Below the pieces are notes generated by a model. That model searched no databases. It was not told where the DNA came from and saw only the letters and a list, made by a program, of their open reading frames with translations. Below, one piece after another: positions 59,809 to 64,000 of a stretch of DNA of 64,000 bases. The number at the start of each line of letters is the position of its first letter. Position 1 is the first letter of the stretch. Both the position numbers and the translations under genes were made by a program. The stretch is from Ophthalmolycus amberensis (lineage: Eukaryota > Chordata > Actinopteri > Perciformes > Zoarcidae): assembly GCA_024529925.1 (NCBI GenBank), contig JAFEUB010000847.1:297501-361500 (forward strand), given 5' to 3'.

Positions 59809-61910
59809 GTAAGACACTGTCGGAAACCCTCCTCCTGTCCTCTGCCTCCTTTTTCCCTCCTCTTCACCTGATGATGTGAATATGGATGATGATTCCTATG
59901 ACCAAAGACAGCTGTGTGGACTACTAAAAGCTCTAACGAGTTTGTCCAGTTAAATGCTCAGACTGCATTTTCAAAGGTAGTTCCACAATCCAAAATTTGG
60001 TATAAATTTGGAGTGTTTCAAAACCATTTACCATACGACGGGAAATTGCAGGTAATTTGTTTGAGATGACAGAATCCAAGTGAGAGGTAAAGACGAGGCA
60101 TGAGTTTCTGAATTCAGGGTTTGGTCTCACAGAGTTGTTTGTGTTGAGAAGTGTTCTGGGCTGTCTTTGTTCATAGGAGTTGCAGAGACCAATGTGATTC
60201 ATCAACCTGAATGGTTTTGCCTCTTTGCCTAGGGAGTTGTTGAACTGGGGGAAATTAAGGGCAGCGATATTGCAGGAAGGGAACAGAGGTTAGCATTAAG
60301 CTAAGACATCTTTAGTTTATAGCCTAATGTTTGATAGACATGTCCACCTCATGTCCTAGAGCTACAGTATGGTGTGTCACCTTTGTGATTAACAATCCTC
60401 AGGAGTGATTCAATTTGAGTCGCATTGATCCGATAGCAACTGAGACATGCTGCAACTCACAATGAAATGTTTTTGTTAAATCATGACCGATAATCCAGCG
60501 GTCATGATAATAAACATGAAACAGTTACCTCATAACATCCATCTGAGCCAGTTAACAATGATTTGTGACAAGAAAAACAACCTTTTCAGAATGTTGCAGA
60601 GAAACATGTTGTTTATTCCTCAGTGTGTGAAGACAGCTGATGCTGTCAAATCACAGGATGTGATCTATGTCATGCTGACATTTCAGTGGCAAAATTACAA
60701 CACAGCACACACAGATATAGCTGTGGTTCAGACAGAGTTGTTCTTTAGACAGGCTCAGAAATGGGTTGAGGGAGTTTATCAATGTTTTGACACTTATTTT
60801 CTTGTCAGCCTATCCAGTTTACAGGGTCAGTGTTCTGTTCCCTAAATCATAGATTTTTAAAGGAAGATAATACATTCCTGGTTCTACCTCATGATGCAAG
60901 TTTAAATTGCCCCTTGACTCCGGAGCGCCCATGATTACCACATATTCACATCCTCGTCCTCTGTGATGGCTCCGCTTGGTGTTCCAAGTATTAAACTATG
61001 CAACTACAGTCTGTTACTGCCATCTATTTTCAGACGGATCAATCCAGTTCAACCAGATTCTAGAAATAGCAATGCTACATATTAATTGTTGTGAAAATAT
61101 TCAACAGTCTGTGTTCGTCTCATTGATCTTTGAGCTGAACTGGCTTTAAGGTGTGATACAGGATGACCCCAATATATTGTATACCTACCAATTACTGCAA
61201 ATCTCGAAATATTGGAATTGGTCATCCTAAAAATGTCAAATGTATCTTTTTGAGTGGTTGATTGGGTGTGGTTAAATATGGACACCTTTTTAACCTGGGC
61301 TATCAAAATAATGACAAATATAAATGACAGTAAATAATCACAAATATAACATGTCTATTTAGAGGTACATGTTTTTACTCTTTGGTTAAATTATTAGTAC
61401 ATAGTTTACAATAGCAATCATGAGTTGGGCTGTTTGTACATGTTTCTTAAATACTTAATTATAAATATTTAGTTTGATTTTGTTCTTTTAAAAGGCCGTT
61501 ACTACTTACTGTATATGTTGTAGTTTGAGTTTTGAAATCAGTGGTCAAATGTTATCATGTGACCCATCATGTGACCTTTGTTGTCAGGAGATGAAACTGA
61601 AGTGACAAGTGTCTGTTTAACTTTCTGTACTAAGATATATGTTTCTGTGGTTTTGTTCGTGGTGTGCTTTACTTTACCAATGCTATGAGATTGATGTCAT
61701 TACAAAAAAAGAAAATAAATATTGCTGGACAAAGGACATATTTACCTTGCAGCACATCTTTCTGTTTCACTCGATTGTGTTTTAAATTGCACAGTCTTCC
61801 TCTAAAATGCTACAGCATGAGAGGACCATCAAATAAATGGTTCCCCATTCATTTGTTAGGAACCAGAATGAGCTGAAAAGCACTTTGGTCTCGTTATGAT
61901 GGTCATATTT

Positions 61911-61952
61911 CTATCTATCTATCTATCTATATATATATATATATATATTTTT
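61911..61952. repeat. (CTAT)n-(AT)n microsatellite
   Basis: About four CTAT units then about ten AT units. Confidence 0.93.
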
Positions 61953-62934
61953 GTTTTAATTTATTTTTTCTTTGTGTGGTGTGGACTCACATCTAATAGT
62001 CAGATTATAGTGACTTTAAGAGCAAAATGGTATATATTTTAAGGGTTAAGTCTGAATTTAACTGCACGTAGTAGATATCTAAAAAAAGACACTCGTCCAA
62101 AAATTCAACATTTTACGAAGGAATCAGACACTTCAACAAAATTTGGTCCAAAAATTAGGTCACATGATAATGATAGAAAGGCTTGTGGTCTGCGCCCATG
62201 ACCAGATCTCCACAATTGATGAAGACTGATGACGGTGTCAACCATCGATCTTTTTTCTTTTCTTCTATTGGCACTGTTTAAACTCAACCCAATCTGAACC
62301 CCTTCTCTTGTGTTTCTAACCCTCCAAACCTGTTGATCCTCTCCCTCTCGACATCCTCCCTGATTAACTGCTCGTTGTCCAGCAGGAACCGTAAAACCAC
62401 ACAGGCCGTACTCTGTGGGATAATTAACACTGCCAGTTCTCTGCTTTTTTTTCCTCCAGAGGGCTTACCATGTATAACTCATCACAGTTGTATGTATAAG
62501 TATTGTTTCCTGTTTTCCCAAAGCTACTGACTTGCATGACGAGCTGCCTGTGCAAAGAGCTACTTTCATCTTTCATCTTTTTCGGCCAACATTTTCCTCA
62601 AGATCAGCATTTTACACTCATCTCCAATGGATCTTTAATGAACATGAATGCAGCAATTGGGAAACTAAACTTGGTTGATATGTATTTATACACTCAGAAC
62701 ACTTTACATTGTGTAAGTGTAAGCTCTGCTTCGAAGATTCTTATTGCAGCTATTTGGCATGGTTTCTGAATGAGCACCCATTTAGGGCTTTTTTAATTCC
62801 CTTACTGAACATTTAAATTGAATTAGTGTTCATTTTTGAAGCGACATTTTTTTAATCTAAACCTCATATTCCAGAGCATACCCGTAGGCATATCAACAAA
62901 ACGGAGAACAATTGAACTTGTCTCTCTTATCTAT

Positions 62935-62961
62935 TCGTCTGTCTGTCTGTCTGTCTGTCTT
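62935..62961. repeat. (GTCT)n microsatellite
   Basis: About six GTCT units, 60 nt upstream of the gpr153 acceptor at 63018. Confidence 0.93.
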
Positions 62962-63018
62962 GTGTATTGAGTTCGTTGCTCTCTAATCCTGACGTTCGTG
63001 CTTTTCTGCACTTTGCAG

Positions 63019-63203
63019 AAAACAGCCAAGATGGAGGAATTCATGCCGACTTAATATATGACAGACCATATGACTATAGCTCGGCGCCTGAAATCGTGAC
63101 GGTAGACCGTAATGCCAAGTATGAGTTCTCAACCTTAGAAAGGGGGGTTCCGCAAGGGTATCCATTGAGGGAACAACAGGAAGATAAAATGCAGTATTTG
63201 CAG
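63019..63203 (+). CDS. gpr153: gpr153 exon: cytoplasmic tail
   Basis: Acceptor ctgcactttgcag, donor CAG|gtatat; phase 1 to 0. It reads (E)NSQDGGIHADLIYDRPYDY, SSAPEIVTVDRNAKYEFSTL, ERGVPQGYPLREQQEDKMQY, LQ. Human GPR153 has [40 protein letters not shown] and YPLRPLQEDKMQYLQ at this place, which separates it from GPR162. The next family segment (VPPTRRFSHD in human) is not found before base 64000, so the gene continues to the right. Confidence 0.95.
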
Positions 63204-64000
63204 GTATATTTTTTTATTAATTTTCTTCATTTCTTTTACTTGATCAATTGAACTATTTTAAAATGACACTGTGCATGGTGAAGTGGCCTCATGGGCCTTT
63301 ACAGTAACTTGTTAGAGTTTTCTGGAATCATCAGACATTTTGTGAAGCTATCTCTACCAGATATGCCACAGATGTCTTTGTCTATTTTACGTGAATCAAA
63401 AATACACTCTGGCTGACTAATGTTTGGTAAATATGACCATCGACAGTCCCATCAACATGTTCGATGTGCTCCATTTATCGACGAGTGTGTCCTAGCCATG
63501 GGCCTACATGCAATTGACTCCATTTTTATTTTGTGAGAGGGTAAGAGCTTAGTAACTGACTTACCTTCTACATTTCAGGAGTCCCTCAAGGTTTCACGAA
63601 AGCACTATAAACATTTGCTCATGTTCTACCCAAAAGCATTGTGTCCATTGGATCGGACATCCATCCCAGTTAGATGCAGAGCTGTGAAATGCTCCTTTTC
63701 AGCCTGCATCTATGCCAAAACGTTCTTTCCCAACATGCAGCCTTCTAGGTCAATTAAACAAAACCTTGTTTTCTGCTGAGGTTCCAATACTGACTTAACT
63801 CTGCAAATTCCAAGTTCTGGCCCACAATCCAACAATGGATCAATTTTCATGAAAATGATTGACTAAAATCAGTGATGATGATGAAAATCTTGCTGGACTT
63901 GGCCTGGAAGGCTGTGGTGATGATATTTAACTTTAGAATCAACTGATGCAACCCCACACAATATTAACTTTTAACGAAGCATCTTCATACTGTGTCATCT
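63204..64000 (+). other. gpr153: gpr153 intron (partial) with a possible alternative exon
   Basis: No expected gpr153 exon is present. A good acceptor (ttaccttctacatttcag) ends at 63578. From 63579 the frame stays open in the right phase for 66 codons to TGA at 63777-63779, but the peptide (ESLKVSRKHYKHLLMFYPKA..) does not resemble GPR153. It could be an alternative terminal exon or chance. The remainder is unremarkable. Confidence 0.6.

Larger units (their letters stand above)
59809..63018 (+). other. gpr153: gpr153 intron, 3.2 kb
   Basis: No exon recognised. There are tetranucleotide repeats at 61911-61952 and 62935-62961. An open frame at 60483-60845 (120 codons) has no recognisable similarity and no codon-like pattern. 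The acceptor is tctgcactttgcag. Confidence 0.85.
39000..64000 (+). other. gpr153: gpr153 gene, 5' and middle part (gene model)
   Basis: Proposed structure: a non-coding first exon ending at 39242, then 51661-52286 (ATG 51913), 55449-55878, 59619-59808 and 63019-63203, continuing past the window. The 393 codons present cover all seven transmembrane segments and the proximal tail. The tail phrase YDYSS..VDRNAKYEFSTLE and QEDKMQYLQ match human GPR153 ([15 protein letters not shown].., QEDKMQYLQ) rather than the paralogue GPR162. Human GPR153 is about 609 residues, so roughly one third, the long disordered tail, should be off the right edge. GPR153 is an orphan rhodopsin-like receptor of the plasma membrane, enriched in brain; its ligand is unknown. 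Confidence 0.92.

Noticed and set aside
60483..60845. 120-codon frame in a gpr153 intron
   Set aside because: No domain or family resemblance and no exon boundaries in phase with the neighbouring exons.
1..64000. CRISPR arrays, operons, integrons, prophage or viral genes
   Set aside because: None seen. Gene structure, repeats and base composition are those of vertebrate nuclear DNA; the tandem repeats are simple microsatellites without spacers.

Overview
The window is vertebrate nuclear DNA, almost certainly from a teleost fish. It has split genes with GT-AG introns of 0.2-12 kb, AT-rich introns full of dinucleotide repeats, and several interspersed repeats that I recognise from memory as teleost types: Rex1-like and L2-like LINE 3' tails, tRNA-headed SINE-like pieces and small inverted-repeat elements. 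There are no bacterial, organellar or viral genes, and most open frames are chance or repeat-driven.

Two protein genes lie on the + strand, head to tail. (1) acot7, cytosolic acyl-CoA thioesterase 7, 3' part only. Coding exons are 2792-2883, 3108-3222, 4214-4300, 16606-16722, 22766-22944 and 33416-33514 (stop), with a poly(A) signal at 33908. They encode the inter-domain linker and the whole C-terminal hotdog domain, including the catalytic MDE aspartate; the N-terminal hotdog domain lies upstream of base 1. (2) gpr153, an orphan seven-transmembrane receptor, 5' part. A CpG-rich non-coding first exon ends at a donor at 39243. Coding exons are 51661-52286 (ATG at 51913), 55449-55878, 59619-59808 and 63019-63203. 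All seven membrane segments are present; the last part of the cytoplasmic tail is off the right edge. From memory, ACOT7 and GPR153 are also neighbours in the same orientation in human 1p36, which supports both calls.

Layout: 1-2791 upstream acot7 intron; 2792-33930 acot7 exons, introns and 3' UTR; 33931-38739 intergenic; 38740-39242 gpr153 promoter and first exon; 39243-51660 gpr153 intron 1; 51661-64000 gpr153 coding exons and introns.

The two proteins are not known to act together. ACOT7 hydrolyses long-chain acyl-CoAs and is abundant in neurons; GPR153 is a brain-enriched orphan receptor. The most interesting signals fit a neural-regulation theme: two in-frame microexon candidates (21 and 15 nt) in acot7 separated by only 50 nt, a nearly perfect REST/NRSF (RE1) site in gpr153 intron 1, and RFX X-box-like palindromes. 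Other observations are a roughly 1-kb imperfect palindrome in gpr153 intron 1 and uORFs that cover the gpr153 start codon. All assignments come from reading the sequence and remembered family sequences; no database search or RNA evidence was available.
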